Source of the DNA: CAZLFA01 sp964558665
Lineage (GTDB): Bacteria; Desulfobacterota; Syntrophia; Syntrophales; PHBD01
Direction: 5' to 3'
Length of the DNA stretch: 50,045 nt
Assembly (NCBI GenBank): GCA_964558665.1
Contig: CAZLFA010000023.1
Span: 1-50,045 of the forward strand
The notes below the pieces were generated by a model. The model worked only from the letters and a program-made list of their open reading frames with translations. It had not been told where the DNA came from and did not search any database. Shown one piece after another: positions 27,131 to 36,096 of the stretch; the first letter of the stretch is position 1; the number at the start of each line of letters is the position of its first letter. The position numbers and the translations under genes were made by a program.

Positions 27131-28219
27131 ATGAAGATGATAATTGCCGGAGGCGGAACAGGAGGACATCTTTTCCCCGGTGTTGCCATTGCCGAGGAAT
27201 TCCTGGCAAGGGACCGTAACAACAGTGTGCTTTTCATAGGTACGGAAAGGGGGCTGGAAAAGCGGGTTCTGGGAGAATTGGGATATCCGCTGCGCATCCT
27301 GGACATAGAGGGCATCAAGGGCAGAAGCATCGGCAATGTATTGACCGCTTTGGCAAAGATACCCAAAAGCCTTCTGGGAGCTGCCGGGATAATCAATGGG
27401 TTCAAGCCTGATATTGTCATCGGCGTGGGCGGGTATGCATCGGGACCTGCTGTCCTGGTGGCTTACCTGAAAGGCATCAAAACGGCAATTGCCGAGCAGA
27501 ACGCCTTTCCGGGGCTGACCAACAGGATTCTGGGAAACTTTGCCCACAGGATTTTTCTAAGTTTTGCCGAATCGGCGAAGTGGTTTTCTGAAAAGCGGGT
27601 GCTGGTTACAGGAAACCCCATAAGAGCTGCTTTCCGAACGGAGAGTGGAAGCGAGATTAAGAAAAAAGAGGAAGGAACATTCACGGTCCTGGTTTTTGGC
27701 GGCAGTCAGGGGGCGCGAGCCATCAACAGAGCCGTCATGGATTGTCTGGAGCACATCAAAGACATGAAAGATAAGATAAGGTTCATTCATCAAACGGGAA
27801 GCCAGGATGCCGCGGCGGTAACAGATGGTTACGTGAGGCACGGCATCAAAGCCGAAGTCACGACGTTTATCGTCGACATGGCTGCCGCCTATCAGTCGTC
27901 TGACATCCTGATCTGCCGGGCAGGCGCGACATCCATAGCGGAAATCACGGCCAGCGGAAAAGCCGCGGTTCTGATTCCGTTTCCCTATGCCGTCAACGAT
28001 CATCAGACCAAAAACGCTGAAGTGCTGGTAAGGGCGGGAGCAGCAAAGATGATACCTGAAAGCGGGCTCAACGGCAGAATCATGGCGGAGACGATTCAGG
28101 AACTCTGCAGGCAGCCCGAAACGGTGCGGTCCATGGAGAAGGCTTCTGCATTGCTCGGCAACTCAAATGCGGCTTCCGACATAGTAAACGCCTGCATGGA
28201 ACTGACAGGAAGGATTTGA
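27131..28219 (+). CDS. murG: UDP-GlcNAc:lipid I N-acetylglucosaminyltransferase MurG
   Basis: A GT-B glycosyltransferase that converts lipid I to lipid II on the inner membrane face. MIIAGGGTGGHLFPGVAIAEEFL is the N-terminal glycine-rich loop, GVGGYASGPAVLVAYLKGI and AEQNAFPGLTNRIL bind the acceptor side, VFGGSQGARAINRAV is the second glycine-rich loop, and ICRAGATSIAEITASGKAAVLIPFPYAVNDHQTKNA is the UDP-GlcNAc site. At 362 residues the length is normal. It sits between ftsW and murC. Confidence 0.96.
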   Translation: MKMIIAGGGTGGHLFPGVAIAEEFLARDRNNSVLFIGTERGLEKRVLGELGYPLRILDIEGIKGRSIGNVLTALAKIPKSLLGAAGIINGFKPDIVIGVGGYASGPAVLVAYLKGIKTAIAEQNAFPGLTNRILGNFAHRIFLSFAESAKWFSEKRVLVTGNPIRAAFRTESGSEIKKKEEGTFTVLVFGGSQGARAINRAVMDCLEHIKDMKDKIRFIHQTGSQDAAAVTDGYVRHGIKAEVTTFIVDMAAAYQSSDILICRAGATSIAEITASGKAAVLIPFPYAVNDHQTKNAEVLVRAGAAKMIPESGLNGRIMAETIQELCRQPETVRSMEKASALLGNSNAASDIVNACMELTGRI

Positions 28220-28223
28220 GAGA

Positions 28224-29633
28224 ATGAAAAACCATGAAAAAATAGATGCCATGCGCCATAAGGTTCAGAATGTCCATTTCGTCGGTATCGGCGGGATCGG
28301 GATGAGCGGCATTGCCGAGGTGCTGCTGAATCTTGGCTATACCATAAGCGGATCGGATCTTAACCCTACGGACCTTACTAGCAGGCTTGCCTCCCTGGGG
28401 GCACATGTTCACAGCGGTCATCAGGCGTCTCATATAGGCAACGCAGATGTCGTCGTAACCTCCACGGCCGTAAGGCGGGACAATCCGGAGGTGGTTGAGG
28501 CCCATAAGCGGGGCATACCGGTAATTCCGCGGGCTGAAATGCTGGCAGAGCTGCTGAAGATGAAATTTTCCATCGCAGTCTCCGGAAGCCATGGCAAGAC
28601 AACCACAACCTCTATGATATCCACCGTGCTTGCTCAAGGCGGACTCGATCCGACGATGGTGATAGGCGGCAAACTGTCCAGCATCGGCAGCAACGCCAAG
28701 ATCGGCGACGGAGAAATAATCGTGGCCGAAGCGGACGAGAGCGACCGGTCTTTCCTCAAACTGAGCCCCACGGTTGCGGTAATCACGAACATCGACCTTG
28801 AACATCTCGATCACTATCGCGATATTGATGACATAAAAGAAGCATTCCTGCAGTTTGCCAACATCGTTCCCTTCTACGGTTCCACGGTCATCTGCCTGGA
28901 CGATGCCAATGTCAGAGAGATACTTCCCGCCGTCAAAAGGAGAACCATCACCTACGGCATTAAGGAGGCGGCGGAATACAGGGCTGACCGTATTTCTTTC
29001 TCGGGAGGGGGATCGGACTTCGATCTGTACCACAAAAATGAACTCCTTGGCGCAGTGCGCTTAAGTGTTCCCGGCATGTTCAACGTTTACAACGCCATGG
29101 CGACCATAGCCGTAGCCCGTGAAATGGAGATGCCGTTTGCCGCCGTCTGTGAAGGCATAAAAGCATATACCGGTGTCCAGCGCCGCCTGGAAATCAAGGG
29201 CGAGGCTGACGGCGTTCTTGTTATTGATGATTACGGGCATCATCCTACGGAGATCAGGGAGACTCTTTCCGCAGCCAGGCAGGTATGGCCGGACGGCAGG
29301 CTGATAGTGGTATTTCAGCCGCATCGCTATACAAGGACGAAAGGACTTTATAATGAATTCCTGACCTGTTTCAGCAATGCCGATGTCCTTTATGTGCTGG
29401 ATATATATGCGGCCAGTGAAGAGCCGATACCGGGGGTGAGCTCGCCGCTTCTGTGCGAGGGCATCCGCAAAGCAGGGCATGCGAATGTCACGTATCTGCC
29501 CGATATGGACAGCGTTACCGAGACGCTGCTGAAGGAGGCAAAACCGTCGGATAAGATTATTACACAGGGTGCGGGCAGTGTCTGGAAAGTGGGAGATGCC
29601 TTTTTGAAGAAGCGACAGAAAACAGCGGGGTGA
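28224..29633 (+). CDS. murC: UDP-MurNAc:L-alanine ligase MurC
   Basis: A 469-residue Mur ligase that starts the peptide stem. VHFVGIGGIGMSGIAEVLLNLGY is the MurC N-terminal motif, AVSGSHGKTTTTSMIS (near residue 117) the ATP loop, VAEADESDRSFLKLSP and TNIDLEHLDHYRDIDD the central motifs, and VIDDYGHHPTEIRETL plus FQPHRYTRTK the C-terminal domain signatures. ATG at 28224 lies four bases after the murG stop. Its TGA overlaps the GTG of murB. Confidence 0.96.
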   Translation: MKNHEKIDAMRHKVQNVHFVGIGGIGMSGIAEVLLNLGYTISGSDLNPTDLTSRLASLGAHVHSGHQASHIGNADVVVTSTAVRRDNPEVVEAHKRGIPVIPRAEMLAELLKMKFSIAVSGSHGKTTTTSMISTVLAQGGLDPTMVIGGKLSSIGSNAKIGDGEIIVAEADESDRSFLKLSPTVAVITNIDLEHLDHYRDIDDIKEAFLQFANIVPFYGSTVICLDDANVREILPAVKRRTITYGIKEAAEYRADRISFSGGGSDFDLYHKNELLGAVRLSVPGMFNVYNAMATIAVAREMEMPFAAVCEGIKAYTGVQRRLEIKGEADGVLVIDDYGHHPTEIRETLSAARQVWPDGRLIVVFQPHRYTRTKGLYNEFLTCFSNADVLYVLDIYAASEEPIPGVSSPLLCEGIRKAGHANVTYLPDMDSVTETLLKEAKPSDKIITQGAGSVWKVGDAFLKKRQKTAG

Positions 29634-30574
29634 CAGTCAGCATGCCGCAGAACGAAGACAGGCAGGAGCCGTTGCCGGCAGTCTTGAGAGGAATGATCTC
29701 GGGAGAAGTTCTCGCCGATGAGCCGATGCGCCGGCATACCTCCATCGGAGTCGGCGGCAATGCGGATGTGATGGTCATACCGGCGGATGTCGAAGAACTG
29801 AAGCGGGTCGTCTCCTCTCTGGCAAAGAAAGGGGTAAAAGTTTTTCCGGTCGGCAACTGGACGAATATCATCGCGAGAGACGGCGGATATAGAGGGGTCA
29901 TTATTTCACTGAAGCGGCTGAAGGAGATAACCGTTAATTATGAAGCCGGGAGCAGGGCGTTGATCAGTGCAGGCGCCGGCGCGTCACTGGGAGAACTGGT
30001 GCAGATCACACTGAGGGAAGGACTGACGGGAATGGAGTTTTGCGCAGGCATTCCGGGGACGGTCGGCGGTGCGGTCAGGATGAATGCCGGTGCTTTCGGC
30101 AGGGAGATCAAGGACGTATTGATCAGCGCGTCACTGATGGATCAGGACGGTGCAATCAGAAATATGAAAAGGAAAGAGCTTGAATTCGAATACAGGAATC
30201 TTAGGATGGCGGAAGGTGATATCGTTTTATCCGCCACCTTCCTGCTGGAGCGCGGAATTCAGGAACAGATAAGGAACAGGATAAACGAAATCATGCTGCA
30301 GCGCCGGCAAAAGCACCCTCTTGAGTACCGCAATGCCGGCTCCATCTTTAAGAATCCGCGGAACGTTCCCGCGGGCATGCTCATTGACGAGGCGGGGCTG
30401 AAGGGCACGCGGGTTGGCGATGCCATGGTCTCTGACAAGCATGGGAATTTCATTGTAAATGTCGGGGAGGCAACGGCACAGGATGTCCTGAACCTCATCG
30501 ATATGGTGCAGAAAAAGGTTCTGGCGGATAAGGGCGTCATGCTGGAGACGGAAGTAAAGGTGATCGGGGAATAG
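29630..30574 (+). CDS. murB: UDP-N-acetylenolpyruvoylglucosamine reductase MurB
   Basis: A 314-residue FAD- and NADPH-dependent enzyme that makes UDP-MurNAc. RRHTSIGVGGNADVMVIP and GNWTNIIARDGGYRGVII bind FAD; GMEFCAGIPGTVGGAVRMNAGAFGREI is the family signature; HPLEYRNAGSIFKNPRNVPAGMLIDEAGLKG contains the catalytic serine (GSIFKNP), and HGNFIVN follows. The type with GSIFKNP is the shorter type II MurB. The start is GTG at 29630, overlapping the murC stop (GTGA). ftsQ follows directly; ddl, often found here, is missing. Confidence 0.95.
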   Translation: MTVSMPQNEDRQEPLPAVLRGMISGEVLADEPMRRHTSIGVGGNADVMVIPADVEELKRVVSSLAKKGVKVFPVGNWTNIIARDGGYRGVIISLKRLKEITVNYEAGSRALISAGAGASLGELVQITLREGLTGMEFCAGIPGTVGGAVRMNAGAFGREIKDVLISASLMDQDGAIRNMKRKELEFEYRNLRMAEGDIVLSATFLLERGIQEQIRNRINEIMLQRRQKHPLEYRNAGSIFKNPRNVPAGMLIDEAGLKGTRVGDAMVSDKHGNFIVNVGEATAQDVLNLIDMVQKKVLADKGVMLETEVKVIGE

Positions 30575-30578
30575 GTTC

Positions 30579-31424
30579 ATGAAAAAAACTTTCCGCAACC
30601 GGTTTATTACAAAGGCCAGCAGGTTCAAGCGGCGTTCAGGCTACATCTCCCAGGAAGTAACGGGGTCCATGCTGCTGATCGGCTGCATATTCCTGATCAC
30701 CGCATCCCTGATCTATGCCTGTAATGTTCTTCTCAGCACGCCTTACTTCTGGATAAAGAAGACCGTGGTCAGCGGATGCAAGGAACTGACTGAAAAAGAT
30801 ATCCTCACTCTGGCCTCGGTGAAGCCGACGCAGAGCATGTTGTCCGTGAGCGTGAAAACAATGGCCGGCCGCATCAAGGCAAATCCATGGATAAAGGATG
30901 TCTCTATTGCGAGGGAATTTCCGGATCAGCTTGTTATCAGCATAAAGGAGAAAAAACCGGTGGCCGTCATCCATAAAGAACAGGGATTCTTCCTGATGGA
31001 TGACGAAGGTGCGGCTATCAAGAAGGTTGAAACTCCTGATGAGGCCGATCTGCCGGTTGTCACCGGCATTTACAACAACGGCAGAGAGAATAAGCAGCTT
31101 GTGAAGAAAACACTGACTCTTCTTGGCTACATAACGACATCCCGGGCATTCCCGGCAGTGAAGAACATCTCCGAGATACATGGCGACGATGCGATGGGGA
31201 TTTCCATTTATACGGACAGAGGGATCTGTCTGAACATGGGATTTGACGATTATGAGACGAAGCTGATTCGTCTGGATACGGTCATTGCCGACCTGGAAAG
31301 GAAGAAGCAGAAACTGGACTATGCAAATATTGATCTCAGCGATCTCAAGAGAATTACTGTGCAGCGGAGAAAGGTATCGGCGGCGGCGGAACAGGTAGTG
31401 CAGAAAGAAGGTTTCAAGATATAA
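30579..31424 (+). CDS. ftsQ: Cell division protein FtsQ
   Basis: A 281-residue bitopic protein. A basic N-terminus (KKTFRNRFITKASRFKRRSGY) is followed by one membrane helix (residues ~30-52), then a POTRA domain (WIKKTVVSGCKELTEKDILTLASVKPTQSMLSV), and a beta domain with the FtsQ segment NPWIKDVSIAREFPDQLVISIKEKKPVAVI. FtsQ links FtsB-FtsL to early divisome proteins in the periplasm. It stands four bases after murB and 58 before ftsA. Confidence 0.92.
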   Translation: MKKTFRNRFITKASRFKRRSGYISQEVTGSMLLIGCIFLITASLIYACNVLLSTPYFWIKKTVVSGCKELTEKDILTLASVKPTQSMLSVSVKTMAGRIKANPWIKDVSIAREFPDQLVISIKEKKPVAVIHKEQGFFLMDDEGAAIKKVETPDEADLPVVTGIYNNGRENKQLVKKTLTLLGYITTSRAFPAVKNISEIHGDDAMGISIYTDRGICLNMGFDDYETKLIRLDTVIADLERKKQKLDYANIDLSDLKRITVQRRKVSAAAEQVVQKEGFKI

Positions 31425-31482
31425 CCGTGTTTTAGCAGGCGCGGGAAAACAATTATCGTTCGTTGATACAGGGGGAACGTAA

Positions 31483-32712
31483 ATGGCAAAGAAAAAGAGC
31501 AGACTCGTAGCCGGCCTGGATGTCGGCACCACAAAGACCTGTGTTGTTGTGGGTGAAGTGACGGATGCCGGGGTTGACATCATCGGCATCGGCTCCCATC
31601 CTTCTCAAGGTTTAAGGAAGGGTGTCGTCGTCAATATCGAAAGCACGGTCAACGCTATAAAGAGAGCGGTAGAGGAGGCGGAGCATATGTCGGGCTGCGA
31701 AATCAGTTCGGTATATGCGGGTGTAGCCGGCGGCCACATACAGGGGCAGAACAGCCTGGGAATTGTGGCTGTCAAGGGCAGAGAGGTTGATGAAGAAGAT
31801 GTACAGCGCGCCATAGATGCCGCCAAAGCCATTGCGATACCTCTCGACAGAGAGATTCTGCACATCCTGCCGCAGAATTTTATCGTTGACGATCAGGACG
31901 GCGTCAAAATTCCGGTCGGCATGTCCGGTGTCCGCCTCGAGGCGAAAGTGCATATTGTGACCGGCGCGATAACCTCCATTCAGAATATCATCAAATCCGT
32001 AAACCGTGTGGGCCTTGATATCAATGAGGTGATACTTCAGCAACTGGCCACGAGTGAAGCCGTCCTCAGCGAAGATGAAAAGGATCTGGGAGTGGCGCTT
32101 ATCGACATCGGCGGAGGGACTACCGATATAGCCGTATTTGCCAACGGCAGCATTCAGCACACGGCAGTGCTGCCGGTGGGCGGGGGATACCTCAGCAATG
32201 ACATTGCAACAGGCCTGAGGACGCCGGCGGCGGAGGCCGAAAAATTGAAAGTGAAGTTCGGATGCGCCTATGGCCCGATGATATCCAGGGACGAAACCAT
32301 AGAGGTCTCCAGCGTGGGAGGCAGGGAGCCGCGTGAGGTGTCACGGCAGATTCTCTGCCGCATCGTTGAGGCGCGCATGGAGGAGATCCTGTCCATGGCT
32401 CATAAAGAGATAGTACGGTCGGGTTACGATGATCTGCTTGCCGCGGGGATTGTGCTTACCGGGGGAACGGCGATCATGGATGGTGTGGTGGAACTTACAG
32501 AGAAAATATTTCATATGCCGGTAAGACGGGGATGTCCCGTAAATATCGGCGGGCTGACGGATATTGTCAACAGTCCGATGTATTCTGCCGCCGTCGGTCT
32601 TGTACTTTACGGGTGTAAGAATCTTTCCGGGGACCGGTTTGTCAGGGGAGACCGGTTGTCATCGGACAGATTTGTAAAGAAGATAAAAAAATGGTTCACA
32701 GAATTTTTCTAA
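31483..32712 (+). CDS. ftsA: Cell division protein FtsA
   Basis: A 409-residue actin-fold ATPase that tethers FtsZ to the membrane. VAGLDVGTTKTCVVVGEV is the phosphate-1 motif, a 1C domain (GIGSHPSQGLRKGVVVNIESTVNAIKRAVEEAE) replaces actin subdomain 1B, LIDIGGGTTDIAVF is phosphate-2 and VLTGGTAIMDGVVEL the adenosine motif. The C-terminal FVKKIKKWFTEFF is the amphipathic membrane-targeting helix. GGGGGAACGTAA precedes the ATG. It is 15 bases before ftsZ. Confidence 0.96.
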   Translation: MAKKKSRLVAGLDVGTTKTCVVVGEVTDAGVDIIGIGSHPSQGLRKGVVVNIESTVNAIKRAVEEAEHMSGCEISSVYAGVAGGHIQGQNSLGIVAVKGREVDEEDVQRAIDAAKAIAIPLDREILHILPQNFIVDDQDGVKIPVGMSGVRLEAKVHIVTGAITSIQNIIKSVNRVGLDINEVILQQLATSEAVLSEDEKDLGVALIDIGGGTTDIAVFANGSIQHTAVLPVGGGYLSNDIATGLRTPAAEAEKLKVKFGCAYGPMISRDETIEVSSVGGREPREVSRQILCRIVEARMEEILSMAHKEIVRSGYDDLLAAGIVLTGGTAIMDGVVELTEKIFHMPVRRGCPVNIGGLTDIVNSPMYSAAVGLVLYGCKNLSGDRFVRGDRLSSDRFVKKIKKWFTEFF

Positions 32713-32727
32713 AGGGGAGGAGGAATT

Positions 32728-33912
32728 ATGTTCGAATTTTCTGATCTCAGCGACACGATGGCAAAAATAAAGGTCATCGGCATCGGAGGGGGCGGCGGTA
32801 ATGCTCTGAACACCATGATATCTTACAGCCTGCATGGTGTGGATTTCATCGCCGCAAATACGGACAATCAGGCGCTGGGTGCGTCAACTGCGCCCATCAA
32901 AATTCAATTGGGCCTCGATACCACAAAAGGCCTGGGTGCGGGCGCCAACCCGGAAGTGGGCAAGAAGGCGACGATGGAGACACGCGACATTCTGAGGTCA
33001 CATATAGAGAATGCCGACATGATCTTTATTACAGCCGGACTCGGCGGAGGAACGGGCACCGGCGGCGCGCCCGTTGTGGCCGAAATTGCCAAGGAGGTCG
33101 GGGCTCTGACTGTGGGTGTCGTGACCAAGCCGTTCCAGTTTGAGGGCAAAAGAAGAAATCAGCAGGCCGAAGAAGGCGTGGCCGAGCTGAAGAGAATGGT
33201 GGATACCCTGATCGTCATTCCGAACCAGAGATTGATGAGCATCGGCGGGCGAAGCCTTTCCCTGCTGGATGCCTTCAAGAAAGCGGACGATATTCTTTAT
33301 CATGCCGTGAAAGGAATATCTGATCTGATCACGATTCCCGGCTACATAAATCTCGACTTTGCCGACGTCAAGAACATCATGTCGCAGATGGGTATGGCTC
33401 TGATGGGAACGGGCATCGCCCGCGGAGAAAACCGGGCCGTGGAAGCGGCGCAAAAGGCCATCTCGTCGCCGCTACTGGAGGACAATACCATCCAGGGTGC
33501 GCAGGGCATCCTGCTCAACATCACCGGCGGTCCCGACATGACGCTGTATGAAGTGAATGAGGCATCGTCCCTGATTCATGCAGAGGCGCATGAGGATGCA
33601 AACATCATATTCGGCACGGTCATTGATGAGAGCATGGGAGATGATATCCGCATCACGCTCATAGCTACGGGCTTTGATGAACAGCAGCGGGTCAAACAGG
33701 AAAAACCGAATGTGACGCATCTCGGCTCCTATAAGAAGGAGGATTTATCAGTTCCTGCGTATCTCAGGAAGGAAAGAAAGGAAGACGTGGCGGTTCCTTC
33801 TTACCTCGCGAAGGAAAGGTCCGTGGAAAGCATGACCGTAGTAAAAATGGGAATGATAGATGACCAGGCGGATCTGGAGATACCGGCTTTCCTGAGAAAA
33901 CAGGCCGACTGA
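32728..33912 (+). CDS. ftsZ: Cell division GTPase FtsZ with triplicated C-terminal peptide
   Basis: The tubulin-like GTPase that builds the Z ring. IKVIGIGGGGGNALNTMI opens the nucleotide site, AGLGGGTGTGGAPVVAEIAK (near residue 108) is the tubulin signature, and NLDFADVKNIMSQMG the T7 loop. The tail is unusual: DLSVPAYLRKE (339-349), DVAVPSYLAKE (353-363) and the terminal DLEIPAFLRKQ (382-392) are three versions of the peptide that binds FtsA and other partners, where most FtsZ proteins have one. A strong GGGGAGGAGG site precedes the ATG, as expected for an abundant protein. It is the last gene of the dcw cluster. Confidence 0.96.
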   Translation: MFEFSDLSDTMAKIKVIGIGGGGGNALNTMISYSLHGVDFIAANTDNQALGASTAPIKIQLGLDTTKGLGAGANPEVGKKATMETRDILRSHIENADMIFITAGLGGGTGTGGAPVVAEIAKEVGALTVGVVTKPFQFEGKRRNQQAEEGVAELKRMVDTLIVIPNQRLMSIGGRSLSLLDAFKKADDILYHAVKGISDLITIPGYINLDFADVKNIMSQMGMALMGTGIARGENRAVEAAQKAISSPLLEDNTIQGAQGILLNITGGPDMTLYEVNEASSLIHAEAHEDANIIFGTVIDESMGDDIRITLIATGFDEQQRVKQEKPNVTHLGSYKKEDLSVPAYLRKERKEDVAVPSYLAKERSVESMTVVKMGMIDDQADLEIPAFLRKQAD

Positions 33913-34098
33913 TCTTTTTGGAATATGCATGGCAGCCGGTGCTGCATAACCTCCCCGGGCGCACCGGCATGCCGCTGTATATATTTTTGCGGAGACTGCG
34001 TTCATTTCATGGCATCTCCCCCTGAAGCCGTGTTGTTGAATGCATCATACAGCTGCCGTTAATGGAGTAAAACCGGAAATAATCAAAAGACGGGATTT

Positions 34099-35793
34099 AT
34101 GTCCTGGCGAATAAAAAAAAAGTATCTCGATCTTCTGGCCCGGGAGTCGGGGTACGAGAAAAAGATCTGGGGCAAAACACTTTCGGTATGTCTTGCTTAT
34201 CCCAACGTCTATCGCGTGGCGATGGCCAATCTTGGTTTTCAAACAGTATATGGAATCATAAATTCACATCCCGACTGCCTTTGTGAAAGAGCATTCCTCC
34301 CTGATCCGGATGATGAGCATGAATTCAGCGGCGGAGCCGTTTCTCTGTCGAGCCTGGAGTCGCAAAAACCCCTGAGCGAGTTTGATGTCATCGCCTTTTC
34401 CATACCCTTTGAAAATGATTACCCTAACATCCTGCGCATGTTGGAGACGGCAAGGATACCACTGCTCCGCGAGGAACGGGGCGCTGCCGGTCCGCTCATA
34501 ATCGGAGGGGGAATTTCCGTGACGCTTAACCCCGAACCCATTGCCGATTTTTTCGATCTTTTCCTTATCGGTGAAGCGGAGGGAGCGATTGAGGAATTTA
34601 TTGAACTGTGGATAACCAGCAGGGATAAAGGAAAAACAAAGGAGCAACTGCTGCGGGATGCGCAGATTGCCATACCGGGAATATATGTTCCGGGACTGTA
34701 TTCCGCTTCATATGATAAAAAAACGCATCAGATTTCCGGATTCAAGCCGCGTGATGAGTCGCTGCCGGAAAAGATTGAAAGGCGGTGGGTGAAGGATATC
34801 GCAGCATTCTATACTTCCCAGAGAATAACCGCATCCGGCTCGGAATTCGGGGAGATGTTTCTCACGGAGATCAGCAGAGGATGCGGGCATGGATGCCGAT
34901 TCTGTGCAGCCGGCTTTGTTTACAGGCCTGTCAGGTTCAGGGGCATGGACACACTAATGGGGCCTGTCGATCGCGGACTGCGAATGGGGAAAAAAATAGG
35001 CCTCCTGGGAACGGCGGTCTCCGATCATCCCGATCTTGTCTCTCTGTGCCGCCTGATACTGGACAGGGGAGGCGGCCTGGCTATAGGCTCGCTGAGAATG
35101 GACAGGCTTGGTGATGATGTGGTCTGCCTGCTCAAGGAAGCGGGGGTGGAGACGATTGCTCTTGCTCCTGAATGCGGCAGCCGGCGTCTGAGAGATGTGG
35201 TGCGCAAAAATATTTCGGATGAGCAGATATTCACCGCCGTTGAAAAACTGGTTCTGCATGAGATTCCGAATATAAGACTCTATTTCATGGTTGGACTTCC
35301 CACTGAAACAGATGATGACATCGAGGCGATCATCCGGCTTGTAAAAAATATAAACCATTATGCCGTAAAAACATCATCCGGGACAAAACGCTTCAGAAGG
35401 ATTACGGTGAGTCTGAACCAGTTCATTCCGAAGCCGGCAACGCCCTTTCAATGGTATCCCCTGGAGGATACCGGTGTCGTCAGGAAAAAAATGACAAAGA
35501 TAAAGCGGGCTCTGCAGCGGTACGGGGGGATATCGGTGATCCATGATCTGCCCAAATGGAATTATGTGCAGGCGCTGCTTTCTCTTGGCGACAGGCGGGT
35601 TTCCGGAATACTCACAGCCGTGCATAAATATGGCGGAAACTGGTCACGCGCCTTTAAAGAAACAAGCTTGAACCCCGACTACTACGTGTATCGGGAGAAA
35701 CATAAGGACGAGATTCTTCCCTGGGGGTTTATCGATCACGGTTTTGCACCTTCTCTCCTTCTCAGGGAGTATGAGAAAACCAAAATATCATGA
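34099..35793 (+). CDS. Radical SAM protein (B12-binding-type N-terminal region, TIGR03960-like)
   Basis: A 564-residue protein. The SRGCGHGCRFCAAG segment (cysteines near residues 262, 266 and 269) is the CxxxCxxC motif binding the radical-SAM iron-sulfur cluster. The N-terminal ~200 residues (VCLAYPNVYRVAMANLGFQTVYGIIN, FDVIAFSIPFENDYPNIL, LIIGGGISVTLNPEPIADFFDLFLIGEAEG) resemble the cobalamin-binding-like domain of MiaB/methylthiotransferase relatives; the LxxGGGxxTxxPEP line is typical. The C-terminal part (GLPTETDDDIEAIIRLVKNI, LNQFIPKPATPFQW) continues the barrel. Substrate is unknown. It follows ftsZ by 186 bases that hold only weak short palindromes, so it may or may not be co-transcribed. 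Confidence 0.82.
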   Translation: MSWRIKKKYLDLLARESGYEKKIWGKTLSVCLAYPNVYRVAMANLGFQTVYGIINSHPDCLCERAFLPDPDDEHEFSGGAVSLSSLESQKPLSEFDVIAFSIPFENDYPNILRMLETARIPLLREERGAAGPLIIGGGISVTLNPEPIADFFDLFLIGEAEGAIEEFIELWITSRDKGKTKEQLLRDAQIAIPGIYVPGLYSASYDKKTHQISGFKPRDESLPEKIERRWVKDIAAFYTSQRITASGSEFGEMFLTEISRGCGHGCRFCAAGFVYRPVRFRGMDTLMGPVDRGLRMGKKIGLLGTAVSDHPDLVSLCRLILDRGGGLAIGSLRMDRLGDDVVCLLKEAGVETIALAPECGSRRLRDVVRKNISDEQIFTAVEKLVLHEIPNIRLYFMVGLPTETDDDIEAIIRLVKNINHYAVKTSSGTKRFRRITVSLNQFIPKPATPFQWYPLEDTGVVRKKMTKIKRALQRYGGISVIHDLPKWNYVQALLSLGDRRVSGILTAVHKYGGNWSRAFKETSLNPDYYVYREKHKDEILPWGFIDHGFAPSLLLREYEKTKIS

Positions 35794-35823
35794 GGAGCTG
35801 AGATCAGAAAAGGTGTATTTTGT

Positions 35824-35994
35824 CCCGGATTACGTAATAAAGTACAGGCGCTTGGATAAGTGAATATTATCCCGGTCAAAGGGGCTTCCCGCGGCTCAGA
35901 ATATTCTTCACAAGAAAAATATTTGATTCGCCGCTTGAAAACCCCTTTGACCGGAATGCCAAAGGATATCACTTTTTTTATTGCGTAATCCGGG
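35824..35994. repeat. Family A palindromic repeat, copy 2 (171 bp)
   Basis: It matches the element at 14784-14956 over its length. Ends are CCCGGATTACG and CGTAATCCGGG, extendable to TCCCGGATTACG with AATAA/TTATT inside. CCGGTCAAAGGGG pairs perfectly with CCCCTTTGACCGG, inside which lie GCGGC/GCCGC and a central AATATTCTT-CACAAG-AAAAATATT stem. Compared with copy 1, paired positions change together. No clear target duplication is seen. It fills most of the gap of about 300 bases between the radical SAM gene and the next gene. Confidence 0.85.
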
Positions 35995-36096
35995 ATTATC
36001 GCATGCCAAATCGATTATTGGCGCTTGCAGCGTTTTATTCGTTTATGGTAGCAATCAGGCAAAGACGGCAATAACAGCGACAGGGTGATAAGAGTA

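Noticed and set aside
28080..29033. Long minus-strand frame across murG-murC
   Set aside because: Antisense shadow of two conserved cell-wall genes with all motifs intact.
33913..34098. Terminator after ftsZ
   Set aside because: Only short palindromes (GCAGC-CGGT-GCTGC and CGGCATGCCG) without a proper loop or adjacent T-run; not strong enough to call.
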